From Pseudonocardia nigra (GTDB taxonomy: Bacteria > Actinomycetota > Actinomycetes > Mycobacteriales > Pseudonocardiaceae), in NCBI RefSeq assembly GCF_019396355.1, contig NZ_JAHKRK010000026.1, positions 1-57,698 on the forward strand: a stretch of DNA of 57,698 bases. Reading direction: 5' to 3'. Of this stretch, positions 1 through 8,594 are shown piece after piece. The notes under the pieces are model-generated. The model searched no databases, was not told where the DNA came from, and saw only the letters and a program-made list of their open reading frames with translations. The translations under genes were made by a program, and so were the position numbers. Position 1 is the stretch's first letter, and each line of letters starts with the position of its first letter.

Positions 1-400
1 GCAAAGGCGGTGATCACACCCTCGCCGCGCTCAAGTCCATCCGTGCGGCACGCCCGGACGGCGCACCGATCTACGTGATCATGGACAACCTGTCGGCGAA
101 CAAGACCCCCGCGATCAGAGCGTGGGCGGCCCGCCACAAGGTCGAGCTGTGTTTCACCCCGACCTCCGCGTCGTGGGCCAACCCGATCGAGGCCAGTTCG
201 GGCCGCTGCGCACCTTCGTGATGGGCGCCTCGAACCACCCCAACCACACCGTGCTGGCCCGCCGGCTGCAGGACTACCTGCGCTGGCGCAACGCCAACGC
301 ACGACACCCCGATGTCCTCGCCGCCCAACGCCGCGAACGCGCCCGCGTCCGCAGCGAACGTCAACAACGCTGGGGCCGACCCCGCACCACCGCAGCATGA
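1..400 (+). pseudogene. IS630-family transposase, C-terminal remnant
   Basis: Reading in frame 3 gives YVIMDNLSANKTPAIRAWA and then FTPTSASWANPIEA, the second Asp and the third acidic residue (Glu) of a DDE transposase of the IS630 type. At about 195-196 a base is missing and the homology continues in frame 2 (FGPLRTFVMGASNH to the stop at 398-400). The N-terminal half, with the first catalytic Asp, lies outside the window. The frameshift sits just after the catalytic Glu, so the protein is probably dead as written; the loss is in a short C run and could also be a sequencing error. No terminal inverted repeat could be assigned. Confidence 0.8.
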
Positions 401-724
401 CCACAACCGGCGAACGTATGTGGTCACCGCACTAGCTGCCGGTCACCCACGCGTCCGGCGCGCCGATCCGGACCCGCCGCCGCGGCCGCTTGCGATCGCG
501 TACCTTCGACATCCGATAGGTGTCCTTCCGCCCCGGCCGATGCTCTCTTCGCAAGGCCATCGTCCCAGGCAGACAGGGCACCTATCCCCATCTCACCGGC
601 CGTGTCGCCCGCCTACCTGCGAATCCGGGTCAGAGGGCTGTCCCCCGACGAGTACGAGGACGCCTACCATCGCACCCGGCCCGCCCCTCACAGGTAACGA
701 GGACTCCGGCAAAGCGGGGGAAGC
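401..724. other. Gap without a convincing gene
   Basis: This stretch between two transposase remnants has overlapping short open frames on the plus strand, none with recognisable domains or a good ribosome binding site. A segment near 601-690 reads as AYLRIRVRGLSPDEYEDAYH followed by a stop, which could be the tail of some truncated protein, but I cannot name it. The region looks like accumulated insertion debris. Confidence 0.4.
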
Positions 725-905
725 TCATGGAGCACGACTTCCGGGGACTCGCCGGCGCGGGCCATCACCTGCCGCAGGTACTCCGGGTCGTTGGAGATCC
801 GCACCGCCTCCAGCCGCTCCCCGGACTCGTCATCCGCACCAGCACCGACCGCCGCCGATGCAGATCAATCCCGACGATCTGCCGTCCCGCGTACTGTTCG
901 CTCAC
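725..905 (-). pseudogene. IS110-family transposase, N-terminal remnant
   Basis: From a GTG at 903-905 the minus strand reads MSEQYAGRQIVGIDLHRRRS, the DEDD-domain start of IS110-type transposases (GIDLH holds the first catalytic Asp). After VLVRMT one frame is lost and the match continues in the next frame as ESGERLEAVRISNDPEYLRQ and VMARAGESPEVVL before homology stops near 725. Only about 60 of roughly 400 residues remain, and the frame is broken, so it is a dead fragment. It lies between the IS630 remnant and the nitrile hydratase operon, which suggests that this flank has been a repeated insertion target. Confidence 0.75.
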
Positions 906-1040
906 AGGGCCTCCTCGAATCGTGGAACGTGAGCACCCCGAGCATGAGCCGGGAGTCACGAGGAGCGGAGGCCCCGCTCCTTCATCGCATCAGCGCGGTG
1001 CATGAGCGTTGGGTTAGGGTCCAACTCGCCCGGACACCAC

Positions 1041-1078
1041 CGACAGGACCCCACGGGCTCGACCGTGGGGTCCTGTCG
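1041..1078. terminator. 15-bp perfect hairpin, terminator-like
   Basis: The 15 bases at 1041-1055 are exactly complementary to 1064-1078, with an 8-nt loop. There is no T tract, but strong GC stems without a U tail are usual for actinobacterial terminators. It lies between the IS110 remnant and the nitrile hydratase genes and could insulate them from upstream transcription. An IS end is an alternative reading. Confidence 0.55.
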
Positions 1079-1162
1079 TCTGCCAGTGGCTGGGTTCGCC
1101 CAGGGCCGGCTCACGCGCTCGGTCGACTCGAACCTTCCGGCGCGATGCGGGACGGCGAGCTC

Positions 1163-1185
1163 GTCCCGGTGGGGTCCACCGGGAC
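1163..1185. promoter_or_regulatory. 10-bp hairpin in the leader of the nitrile hydratase operon
   Basis: Bases 1163-1172 pair perfectly with 1176-1185 around a 3-nt loop, ending about 50 nt before the first GTG start at 1237. It could be a leader structure, an attenuator or an operator. No clear -35/-10 pair could be assigned around it. Confidence 0.35.
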
Positions 1186-1236
1186 CGGCGTGCTGTGCGG
1201 CTGGACGGCGACCACGCGAAGGCGTAGGAATACGGA

Positions 1237-1521
1237 GTGAGCCGCATCAATGATGTCGGAGGCATGGTCGGCTTCCCCCCGATCGTCGAGGAAGCGGACG
1301 AGCCGACCTTCCACGCCGACTGGGAAGCGCACGTGCTGGCCCTCAACGCCGCGCTGATTCGGCGTGGTGTCTACAACCTCGACGAGTTCCGCGACGCCAT
1401 CGAGCGGACGGCCCCGGCGTCTTACCTCTCGGCCTCGTACTACGAGAAGTGGTTCACCGCGATCACGACGCTTCTCGTCGAGAAGGGCGTCGCCACGCCG
1501 GAAGAGCTGGCCGATGCCTGA
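1237..1521 (+). CDS. Nitrile hydratase beta subunit, N-terminal half (split beta)
   Basis: A 94-residue protein starting at GTG with VGGMVGFPPI near its N-terminus, matching the start of nitrile hydratase beta subunits (consensus HDVGGM.GFG), then a helical domain with FHADWEAHVLALNAALIRRG and SYYEKWFTAITTLLVEKGV. Ordinary beta subunits continue for more than 200 residues; this one stops after the helical domain, and the C-terminal domain is supplied by the next gene, which overlaps it by 8 nt. The same split is known in thiocyanate hydrolase and in the toyocamycin nitrile hydratase (three-subunit enzymes). It should bind the alpha subunit in the cytoplasm. An AGGAA lies just before the start. 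Product family is clear; the natural substrate is unknown. Confidence 0.9.
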   Translation: MSRINDVGGMVGFPPIVEEADEPTFHADWEAHVLALNAALIRRGVYNLDEFRDAIERTAPASYLSASYYEKWFTAITTLLVEKGVATPEELADA

Positions 1522-1810
1522 CCAGTTCGCCCCGGGTGATCCGGTGCGCACCAGCACCCACGACCCCGCCGGCCACACGCGACTGCCCCGGTACGCCCGC
1601 GGGGCCGTGGGTGAGGTGATCGAGATCGCCGGGCACCATCCCATCGCCGACGACCGCGCCCGCGGGCTTCCGGGGACGGTGCAAGCGGTGTACCACGTGC
1701 GGTTCGCGGCCGCGGACCTGTTCGGTGCTGGCGACCACGCCGTCACTGTGGAGCTCTGGGAGGACTACCTGGAGCCGGCCGAGATCCACCGGAGGGAGGC
1801 GACACCGTGA
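1514..1810 (+). CDS. Nitrile hydratase beta subunit, C-terminal half (split beta)
   Basis: A 98-residue protein from ATG 1514, overlapping the previous gene by 8 nt and the next by 4 nt (GTGA). It carries the SH3-like beta-barrel of nitrile hydratase beta subunits: FAPGDPVR at the start, GHTRLPRYARG at about residues 20-30, YHVRFAAADLFG and the end motif VTVELWEDYLEP. In a normal beta subunit these follow the helical domain in one chain. The overlap in a different frame means that the split is a true gene arrangement and not a simple stop mutation. It should assemble with the two neighbours into an alpha/beta-N/beta-C enzyme. Confidence 0.92.
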   Translation: MPDQFAPGDPVRTSTHDPAGHTRLPRYARGAVGEVIEIAGHHPIADDRARGLPGTVQAVYHVRFAAADLFGAGDHAVTVELWEDYLEPAEIHRREATP

Positions 1811-2397
1811 GCGGGGACCACACCAGCGCCGTGATCGCCGAGCAGGTCCGGCACGTCGAGGCACTCCTCGAGGAACGCGGCCTGCTCGACGACGGGGAGA
1901 TCGACCGCAGGATCGACGAGTTCCTGGCCGGAGGGACCCCGGCGAACGGTGCCCGGATCACCGCCCGGGCGTGGACGGACCCCGGGTTCCGGGAACGGCT
2001 GCTCGCCGACGCCAACGCCGCCATCCGGGAACTGGGGCTGTCAATGGCGGGAGCTCTGCAGGAGCAGCGGCTGAAGGTGGTCGCGAACTCCGAGCGTGAG
2101 CACCACGTGGTGGTCTGCACGCTGTGTTCCTGCTACCCGATCGCGCTGCTCGGACCGTCACCGGCCTGGTACAAGAGCGAGGCCTACCGTTCCCGCGTCG
2201 TCCGGGACCCCCGGGGAGTCCTGCAGGAGTTCGGTCTCACGCTCCCCCTCGAGACGCGGATCACCGTGTGGGATGCGAGCGCGGAGTCGCGGTACATGGT
2301 GCTGCCCCGCCAGCCGGAAGGCACGGACGGGATGTCGGAGGAGGAGCTCGCCAGTCTGGTCACCCGCAAGGGCCTGATCGGGACCGCCGTCGTCTGA
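1807..2397 (+). CDS. nthA: Nitrile hydratase alpha subunit, Co-type
   Basis: A 196-residue alpha subunit that hydrates nitriles to amides. The metal site motif is CTLCSC at residues 104-109; Thr at the second position marks the cobalt type (iron enzymes have CSLCSC), and the second and third Cys are the ones usually oxidised to sulfinic and sulfenic forms. The following YPIALLGPSPAWYKSEAYR and RVVRDPRGVLQEFG segments are typical. The start is GTG 1807, translationally coupled to the beta C-half. No activator or metallochaperone gene (P14K/NhlE-like) and no amidase is found nearby, so maturation and the next step must rely on genes elsewhere. A repeat array follows immediately. Toyocamycin nitrile hydratase or thiocyanate hydrolase alpha-like proteins are the alternatives. 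Confidence 0.93.
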   Translation: MSGDHTSAVIAEQVRHVEALLEERGLLDDGEIDRRIDEFLAGGTPANGARITARAWTDPGFRERLLADANAAIRELGLSMAGALQEQRLKVVANSEREHHVVVCTLCSCYPIALLGPSPAWYKSEAYRSRVVRDPRGVLQEFGLTLPLETRITVWDASAESRYMVLPRQPEGTDGMSEEELASLVTRKGLIGTAVV

Positions 2398-2401
2398 CCG
2401 G

Positions 2402-2477
2402 CCACGGCCCCCGGCCGTGGGCCGTGGGCCGTGGGCCGTGGGCCGTGGGCCGTGGGCCGTGGGCCGTGGGCCGTGGG
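2402..2477. repeat. Hairpin followed by nine perfect copies of a 7-bp repeat
   Basis: Bases 2402-2409 pair with 2413-2420 (8 bp, 3-nt loop) just after the nthA stop codon, as expected for a terminator. The right arm runs into nine uninterrupted copies of CCGTGGG from 2415 to 2477. Because each copy can serve as the right arm, the hairpin has many alternative partners. Copy number should change by replication slippage. Confidence 0.9.
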
Positions 2478-2617
2478 AGGATGATCCGGCCTTGCCGAGG
2501 CAGCTCGATGCGCGAGCACACTCGACCGCGCATCCTGCACACGTCAGCGGGCACGCGCCTCGACGACAGGGGCTCTCGGCCCCACCTGGCGCAGGTCGCG
2601 TGCCCGGGCGGGCGGGT

Positions 2618-3611
2618 TCACGCGTCGGGCAGTAGGAGCACCTTCCCGACGTGGCCGCTGCCGTCGACCAGGGCGTCCGCCTCGCCGGCTCGCGACATTG
2701 AACATCCGACGGTCCACGATCGGCTGGATCGAGCTCCGCTCGAGGTCGGGCCACACGGCGGCGCGCACCGCCGCGACGATCTCGGCCTTGCTGTCGGGAC
2801 CGGTGGCGGGCCGGGCGCGCAGCGTCGTGGGATGCACCGCCCCTCGCTTGCGCATGAGGCGCCGAAGTCCAGCTCGGCCCTGGTGCCCCCCTGCATCCCG
2901 ATGTTCACCAGCCGACCCCCGTGGCCAGGACGTCGATGTTGCGGGCCAGGTAGGCCCCGCCCATGTTGTCCAGGACGACGTCGGCGCCGTGTCCGTCGGC
3001 CGCGAGCCGAACCTGCTCGACGAAGTCCTCGTCGCGATAGTTGACGACCACGTCCGCGCCCAGCTCACGGCAGACGTCGAGCTTGGCGGGACTTCCGGCG
3101 GTGGTGGCCACCCAGGCGCCGGCCCGGACGGCCAGATGGATGGCGTCGTGCCGATGCCGCTCGAGCCGCCGTGCACCAGGAAGACGTCGCCGGGCCCCAG
3201 CCCGGTGAGCATGAACACGTTGGACCACACGATGCAGGTGACCTCGGGCAGCGCCGCGGCGGTCGGCAGGTCCATGCCGGCGGGCCTGGGCAGCAGCTGC
3301 CCGGCAGGGACGGCGACCCGCTCGGCGTACCCGCCGCGGGAGAGCAGCGCGCACACCTCGTCGCCGACCGCCCAGCCGGACACGCCCTCCCCGGCCTCGC
3401 TGATGATCCCGCTGCACTCCAGGCCAAGGATGTCGCTGGCGCCCGGCGGCGGCGGGTAGTTGCCCTCCCGCTGGATCAGGTCGGCACGGTTGACGGGTGC
3501 CGCGACGACGTTGACCAGGACCTCCCCGGGACCGCACACCGGGTCGGGGACCTCGCCCCAGCCGAGCACGTCGGGTCCGCCGGGTCGCTCATCGTGACGA
3601 CCCGCATCCAC
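2618..3611 (-). pseudogene. NAD(P)H:quinone oxidoreductase (zinc-independent MDR family), frameshifted
   Basis: Pieces in three frames give a complete quinone oxidoreductase: VNRADLIQREGNYPPPPGAS, LGLECSGIISEAGEGV and the cofactor motif VHGGSSGIGTT, then GADVVVNYRDEDFVEQV, a C-terminal region, and VDGSGHVGKVLLL before the stop. I count about five single-base changes (near 3577, 3150, 2905, 2870 and 2700), several of them losses in G runs. As written no protein of useful length is made. It is the last member of the long minus-strand catabolic operon and a degraded relative of the intact gene at 12590-13591. Confidence 0.8.
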
Positions 3612-3663
3612 GGACCCTAACGACCCCGTTCCGACTTGCCCCTCGGCACCCGGCCGGGCCGGC

Positions 3664-4800
3664 TCACTCCGCCGTCTCCGCCGTGTCCCCCGCCGTCTGC
3701 TGGCTGCTGGGCGGGCCGATCCAGACGGTCTTGGCGTTGGACCTCGTACATGCCAACCTCGGTGAGCGCTCGCGGCGTAGCCGCTCTGCTTGATCCCGCC
3801 GAGGGCAACTCAGGGTAGCTGGTAACCATGCGTTGACGAAGGCCATGCCGGACGGGACGCCGCGGATGACCGCTTGCCGCTCGCCGGGGTCCTCGCTCCA
3901 CAGGTTGGCGCTCAGCCCGTAGAGTTGGTCGTTGGCGATGCCGATCGCCTCCTCGAGGCTGTCCACTGTGTAGAGCGCGGCGACCGGGCCGAACACTCCT
4001 CGGAGTACATCGCCATCCCCGGGGTCACCCCGGTGACCAGAGTCGCTGGTAGAGCGGCCCGGCCGCTGCACCCGCTGGCCGCCGACGACGACGGTGGCGC
4101 CCTTGGCGACCGCGTCGGCCACGTACCGCTCGACGTCGGCCAGGCCGGACTCGGTGGCCAGCGGCCCGACCTGGCTGCCGGGGTCCATCGGGTCACCGAC
4201 GGTGAGCACGGCCAGCTTCTGCGCGAACAATCCGGTGAACTCCTCGGCGACCTCGGCGTGCACCAGGAACCGCTTGGCCGCGATGCAGCTCTGCCCGTTG
4301 TTCTGGCAGCGGGCGGTCACCGCCACCTCCGGAGCCATGCCGAGGTCGGCCGAGGTTGTGACGATGAACGGATCGAACCCGCCCAGCCCCAGCACGGTCT
4401 TCTTCAGCGCGTCCCCGGCGATCGCGGCCACCGACTGGCCCAGCCGGGCCGCTGCCGGTCAGCGTGGCGGCCATCACCCGGTCATCGCGGATCACCCGCT
4501 CCACGGTCTGCTACCGATCAGCAGGGTCTGGAACACATCGGCGGGAAAGCCCGGCCTTGCCGAACAACTCCTCCAGGTACAGCCGTCTGCGGCACGTTGC
4601 TGGCGCGCTTGAGCAACCCCACGTTGCCGGCCATCAACGCCGGAGCGGCGGCGAACCGCATCGCCTGCCACAGCGGAAAGTTCCACGCATGTCGCCAACA
4701 GCAGACCCAGCGGCTGGTGCACGACATAGGCCTCACTGGCCCCCACGGTGCCCAGTCGGTCCGGTGGTCGCGGCCGGCATGGGAGCCGGTCGAGGGGGCG
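3664..4800 (-). pseudogene. NAD-dependent aldehyde dehydrogenase, truncated and frameshifted
   Basis: Recognisable parts in three frames include [19 protein letters not shown], the Glu region LGLGGFDPFIV, the catalytic Cys motif QNNGQSCIAAKRF, MDPGSQVGPLA and VFGPVAALYTVDSLEEAIGI, with the tail AKTVWIGPP. This is the succinate-semialdehyde dehydrogenase (GabD-like) branch. The first 100 or so residues, with the start codon, are missing, and at least four frame changes are present. It follows the degraded ligase gene directly. In an intact ancestor it would have oxidised an aldehyde formed in the pathway; as written it is inactive. Confidence 0.75.
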
Positions 4801-4861
4801 CTCGTCGTCGGTTTCCCCGGCGCCCACCGCCCGCGGGCCGACCGGCGGCCGAGGTCGGAGG

Positions 4862-6440
4862 TCAGCTGCCGGTTCGACCGCACAGCAGGTTCTTCTGCAC
4901 CTTGCCGGTGGAGGTCTTCGGCAGTTCTCCGTAGACGAACCGCTTCGGCACTTTGAACGACGCCAGGCGAACGCCTCCAAGTCCTCGTCGTCGATGTCGG
5001 CGTCCGCGCGCAGGGTCACGTACGCGACGGGCACCTCTCCCCACTTCTCGTGGGGCTCGGCGACCACGGCCGCCTCCGCGACGGCGGGATGGGCGTCGAG
5101 AACCGCTCGATCTCGACAGAAGAGACGTTCTCGCCGCCGGAGATGATGATGATGTCCTTGCTGCGTCACGGATCTCGACGTAGCCGTCCGGGTGGACGAC
5201 GGGGAGATCGCCGGTACGGAACCATCCGCTTCCGTCGTCCGCCCCGCCGACGGTCGCCGCCGCCGTAGCCTGCTCGTCCCGGTAGTAGCCGAGCATGACG
5301 TCGTTCCCGCGTGCCACGATCTCCCCGAGCGTCCTCGCGTCGCGGGGGCACGTCCGTGCCGTCCTCGCGCACCACGCGCAGCGGATCGGCGACGACGTTG
5401 CCCACGCCCTGGCGAGCCTTGACCTGTGCCTGCTCCTCCGCCGAAAGGTCGCTCCACTCCGGGTGCCACTGGTTGATCGCGAGCAGCCCGTAGGTCTCGG
5501 TCAACCTCTACAGATGCGTGACGTTCATGTTCAACGCCGACATCCGCGCCAGCAGGGTGGGCGTGGGAGGTGCCCCCACCGGTCTGCACCTCGACCCGCG
5601 GCTGCACCGGGCCCGCCGCCGCCTCGTCGGCGTTGAGGATCATGTTGAGCACCGTGGGCGCCGCGCTGAAGTGGGTGATGCCCTCGTTGCGCAGCAGCTC
5701 CCAGATCCGGTCAGGCTCGACCCGGGGAAGCCAGACGTGGGTGGCGCCGCCGGCCGAGACCGCCCAGGGGAAGCACCAGCCGTTGCAGTGGAACATCGGC
5801 AGAGTTCACAGGTACTGGCTGGTGGAGCCCAGACCCGGTGTGCAGCGCCATCGCGAGTGCCTGGAGGTAGGCGCCCCGGTGGGCGTGCATGACGCCCTTG
5901 GCCGCCCCGTGGTGCCCGAGGTGTAGTTGAGGGCCAGCAAGGCCCTCTCGTCCGGGCACGGGAGCGCCAGCGGTTCACTCCCGGCCAGCAGCTGCTCGTA
6001 CTCGCCGCCCTCCCCGGTCGCCCACCACGACGGGGATCCCCGCAGTGGCCGCGACCTCGGTCGCGGTCGCGGCGAACTGCTCGTCCGCGACGAGGAGCGC
6101 GGCCCCGGAGTGCTCCAGGATGTATCCAAGCTCCTCGGCTGCGAGCCGGATGTTCAGCGGGACCAGCACCGCGCCGGCCCACGGGACGCCGTTGTGGAGC
6201 TCGAGCACAGTCGAGCTGTTCGTGCACAGTGCCGCCGCGCGATCGCCGGAGGCGATGCCACGGGCCGCCAACCCTCCGGCCAGCCGGCGCGACCGGTCGG
6301 CGAACTGCGCGTAGGTGAGGCGGCGGTCGCCGTCGATCACCGCGGTGCGCTCCGGGAACACCCGCGCCGATCGCTCGAGGAAGGCCGTCGGGGTGAGCTG
6401 ACTGAAGGTGAAGGAAGCCGTCCGGATCTCCTCGGTTCGC
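4862..6440 (-). pseudogene. AMP-dependent acyl-CoA synthetase, multiply frameshifted
   Basis: Fragments in all three minus frames rebuild a fatty-acyl-CoA-synthetase-type enzyme: FPERTAVIDGDRRLTYAQFA near the N-terminus, the ATP loop LALNYTSGTTGRP, MFHCNGWCFPWAVSA, MTETYGLLAINQWHPEW (motif A5), WFRTGDLPVVHPDGY (A7) and the C-terminal [15 protein letters not shown] (A10). Order and spacing are correct over about 520 residues, but at least seven frame changes separate the pieces. The closest family is the DitJ/AlkK-like medium-chain or aromatic acyl-CoA ligases. It is a second, dead ligase in the operon; the ligase at 10645-12546 is intact. Confidence 0.8.
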
Positions 6441-6490
6441 GGGCGACGGCAACTCCCCGGCCCTGGTCGAGTCCCCCTACGGGTGCCGTC

Positions 6491-7363
6491 TCATCCCCGC
6501 CCGCTCGCCGGTTCGAACCCATACCGGCGCACCGGGTTGTCGACGAGGATCCGTCGCCGGACCGCGGGGTCCGGGATCCAGCGGTCCAGCCGGGCCCGGA
6601 CCTCTCCGCTGGCCGGGACGGGCAGCCGTACCCCCACGTGCGGCCAGTCACTCCCCCACAGCAGGTTCTCCGGCCGGACATCGACGAACGCGCGGACCCG
6701 GGCCGCGATCGCATCCTCGTGTCGCCGCCAGGCCTCGCCGAAGCCCGGGCTGCCGGCATCGGGCTCGACCCCTGCCGGCAGCAGCCGCTCCACCCCGGAC
6801 AGCGTCACCCAGACCTGGTCCTCGGCGAGCAGCTCGAGCATCAACCGCACGGCCGGGTCGCCGAGACCGACGTCCGAGGGCAGGTAGCCCAGGTGATCGA
6901 GGACCACCGGCACGGGACACCGGCGGACGGCGTCCCCGAGCCAGTCGACGTGCCGGCGCACGTCGGTCCACAGCTCCACGTGCCAGCCGAGGGGGGCCAC
7001 CGTCTCCCCGACCTCGAGCAGGGATTCCACGGGCACGCCGCCGGGATACCCGTCCTGGAGGCGCGTGCCGCGCACACCCGCGGCGTGCATCTCCGCCAGC
7101 TCGTCGCGAGACGTCCCGGGCGGAACGCAGGCCACGCCCCGCAGCCGGTCGGGACGGCTGCGCAGGGCGGCCAGGAGGCAGCGGTGGTCGCTGCCGTAGG
7201 CACTGGGCTGCACGAGCACCCCTCGGTCGCAGTCCACGGCAGCCAGGTGAGCGGCGTGGTCGTCGACGTCGACCTGGGGCGGCTGGTAGGCAGCCGCGCC
7301 CACCAGCCGGGCCGCGATCGCCTCGGCGGTGAAGACGTGGCAGTGCGCGTCGATGCCGGTCAT
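6491..7363 (-). CDS. Amidohydrolase family 2 (PF04909) metal-dependent hydrolase
   Basis: A 290-residue TIM-barrel hydrolase. IDAHCH at the N-terminus is the HxH-type metal motif; HVELWTDVR, VVLDHLGYLP (central His) and LLWGSDWPHVGVR (C-terminal Asp) follow in the order of the 2-pyrone-4,6-dicarboxylate lactonase / ACMSD-like superfamily. Such enzymes hydrolyse lactones or decarboxylate ring-cleavage products. The start is taken at ATG 7363, preceded by GGAGGG; the open frame runs on upstream without a stop into the hydrolase remnant, so a fusion cannot be excluded. It sits in the decayed part of the operon but is itself intact. Substrate unknown. Confidence 0.82.
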   Translation of the reverse strand: MTGIDAHCHVFTAEAIAARLVGAAAYQPPQVDVDDHAAHLAAVDCDRGVLVQPSAYGSDHRCLLAALRSRPDRLRGVACVPPGTSRDELAEMHAAGVRGTRLQDGYPGGVPVESLLEVGETVAPLGWHVELWTDVRRHVDWLGDAVRRCPVPVVLDHLGYLPSDVGLGDPAVRLMLELLAEDQVWVTLSGVERLLPAGVEPDAGSPGFGEAWRRHEDAIAARVRAFVDVRPENLLWGSDWPHVGVRLPVPASGEVRARLDRWIPDPAVRRRILVDNPVRRYGFEPASGRG

Positions 7364-8226
7364 CTCCCCACCCTCCTGGTGTCCGGCCGAACGGTCCGCG
7401 GCGAGCTGGGCGAGCGCCGGCAGCAGGTAGGTTCGGAAGTACGAGCAGTTCTCCGCCATCGGGAAGTGGCCGATGCCGGGCATCGCGCCCCCGCGCGCCC
7501 CGGGGATGGCGGCAAGCGCCGCCGCGGTGTCGTCCGGCATGCAGGCGTGGTCGTGCTCGCCGGTGAAGAGGTACACCGAGCATCGCGTGGTGTCGATCGT
7601 TCCGGCCACGCCCCGCAGGTCCAGGTCCTCGGAGTAGAAGTACGTGTCGCCGCGGTAGATCCCCGGGCCGCCCTGGCTGTAGGTCCACCACACCTCGCGT
7701 CGGGAGACCTCCGGGCTGTGCGGCGACATCAAGCTCGCCGTCCACGAGGCCACCGCCTGCTGGGCGTTGAGGTCCGGGTACAGGGGCCAATCCTGGAAGC
7801 GGCCCTGGACGTGCAGCGCCCCGGACAGTCCGATCACCCCCGCGCAGCGCTGGGGTTGCGCCGAGCCAGCTCGAGCACCAGGGAGCCGGCCATGGAACAG
7901 CCGAGGACGATCGGACGCTCGAGGCCGAGCGCCTCGCAGAAGTCCTCGACGACGGCCACGTACCGGTCCGCGGTCAGCAGGTACTCCTGCATCCACCACC
8001 GGTCCGGCGGGAGGGACCGGCCGTGCCAGGGCAGGTCGAAGGCGACCACCCGGTGCCGGTCGGTCACCTCACGGTCGGCCAGCAGGTACCGAAACTGGCG
8101 GCCGTCCGAGCCCGCGGAGTGCAGGGCCAGCCGGTCCGGTGCCGACCTCGTCCAAGTAGATGCGGTAGTCGACGCCGGACGACCGGAGGTGCAAGTACCG
8201 GCCGACGACGTCCTCGATCGTTCCAC
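7360..8226 (-). pseudogene. Alpha/beta hydrolase, frameshifted
   Basis: Reading across frames gives VGRYLHLRSSGVDYRIYLDE, then VVAFDLPWHGRSLPPDRWW, the nucleophile elbow LGCSMAGS (Ser), VIGLSGALHVQGRFQDWPLY, the acid region YLFTGEHDHACMPDDT and the catalytic His in GIGHFPMAEN. Changes of frame occur near 8120 and 7860. From 7860 the frame stays open straight through the amidohydrolase start, whereas the expected stop (TGA at 7360-7362, overlapping ATG as ATGA) is in another frame, suggesting a third indel near the end. The family includes ring-cleavage-product hydrolases; the specific role is unknown. Confidence 0.75.
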
Positions 8227-8594
8227 TAGCTATGGCCCCTTCCGAGCTCGACCAGTCGGGTGATCACCCGCAGGTGCCGGATCAGGTGGTCCCGACCGGC
8301 GACGATCTCGATTCCGTCCGCCGCTTTGGTCAGGGACAGCAGGTGGTGGCGGCGCGGAGCGGCCCGGGGGGTCGACCAGTTCGCGCCAGGCGCTGCGCGG
8401 ACCGCGCAGCTCAATGCCGGCATCGGCGGCACCGCCGAGGTCGACGGTGACCGTCTCCACTGGTACCGGACGACGTCGCCGTCCGTGTCGTCGAGCAGGC
8501 GGACGGCGCACCTCGAGAAGCGGCCGATGTGGGCGTTCTCGGGGTCGGCTCCGACCGCGCCGGCCCAGGCCGCCAGCCACCGTCGGTCGGTCAT
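8226..8594 (-). pseudogene. Small SCP2-like protein, two compensating frameshifts
   Basis: The frame is open from ATG 8594 (ATGA overlap with the upstream MBL gene) to a TAG at 8226, 122 codons. The first 46 and last 45 codons read well, but the middle looks random, while another frame supplies VTVDLGGAADAGIELRGPRS and AWRELVDP there. So two opposite indels (near 8455 and 8360) cancel. GPRSAWRELVDP...RHHLLSLTKAADG...IVAGRDHLIRHLR resembles the SCP2-like segment often found before alpha/beta hydrolases in actinobacteria, which agrees with the next gene. The function assignment is weak. Confidence 0.5.

Noticed and set aside
2401..2490. The 7-bp repeat array as a CRISPR or as coding repeats
   Set aside because: The units are 7 bp without spacers, and the open frames crossing them are low-complexity with no gene-like flanks.
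5927..8263. A 778-codon plus-strand open frame over the hydrolase and amidohydrolase genes
   Set aside because: No domain on the plus strand, whereas the minus-strand frames show hydrolase motifs in correct order.
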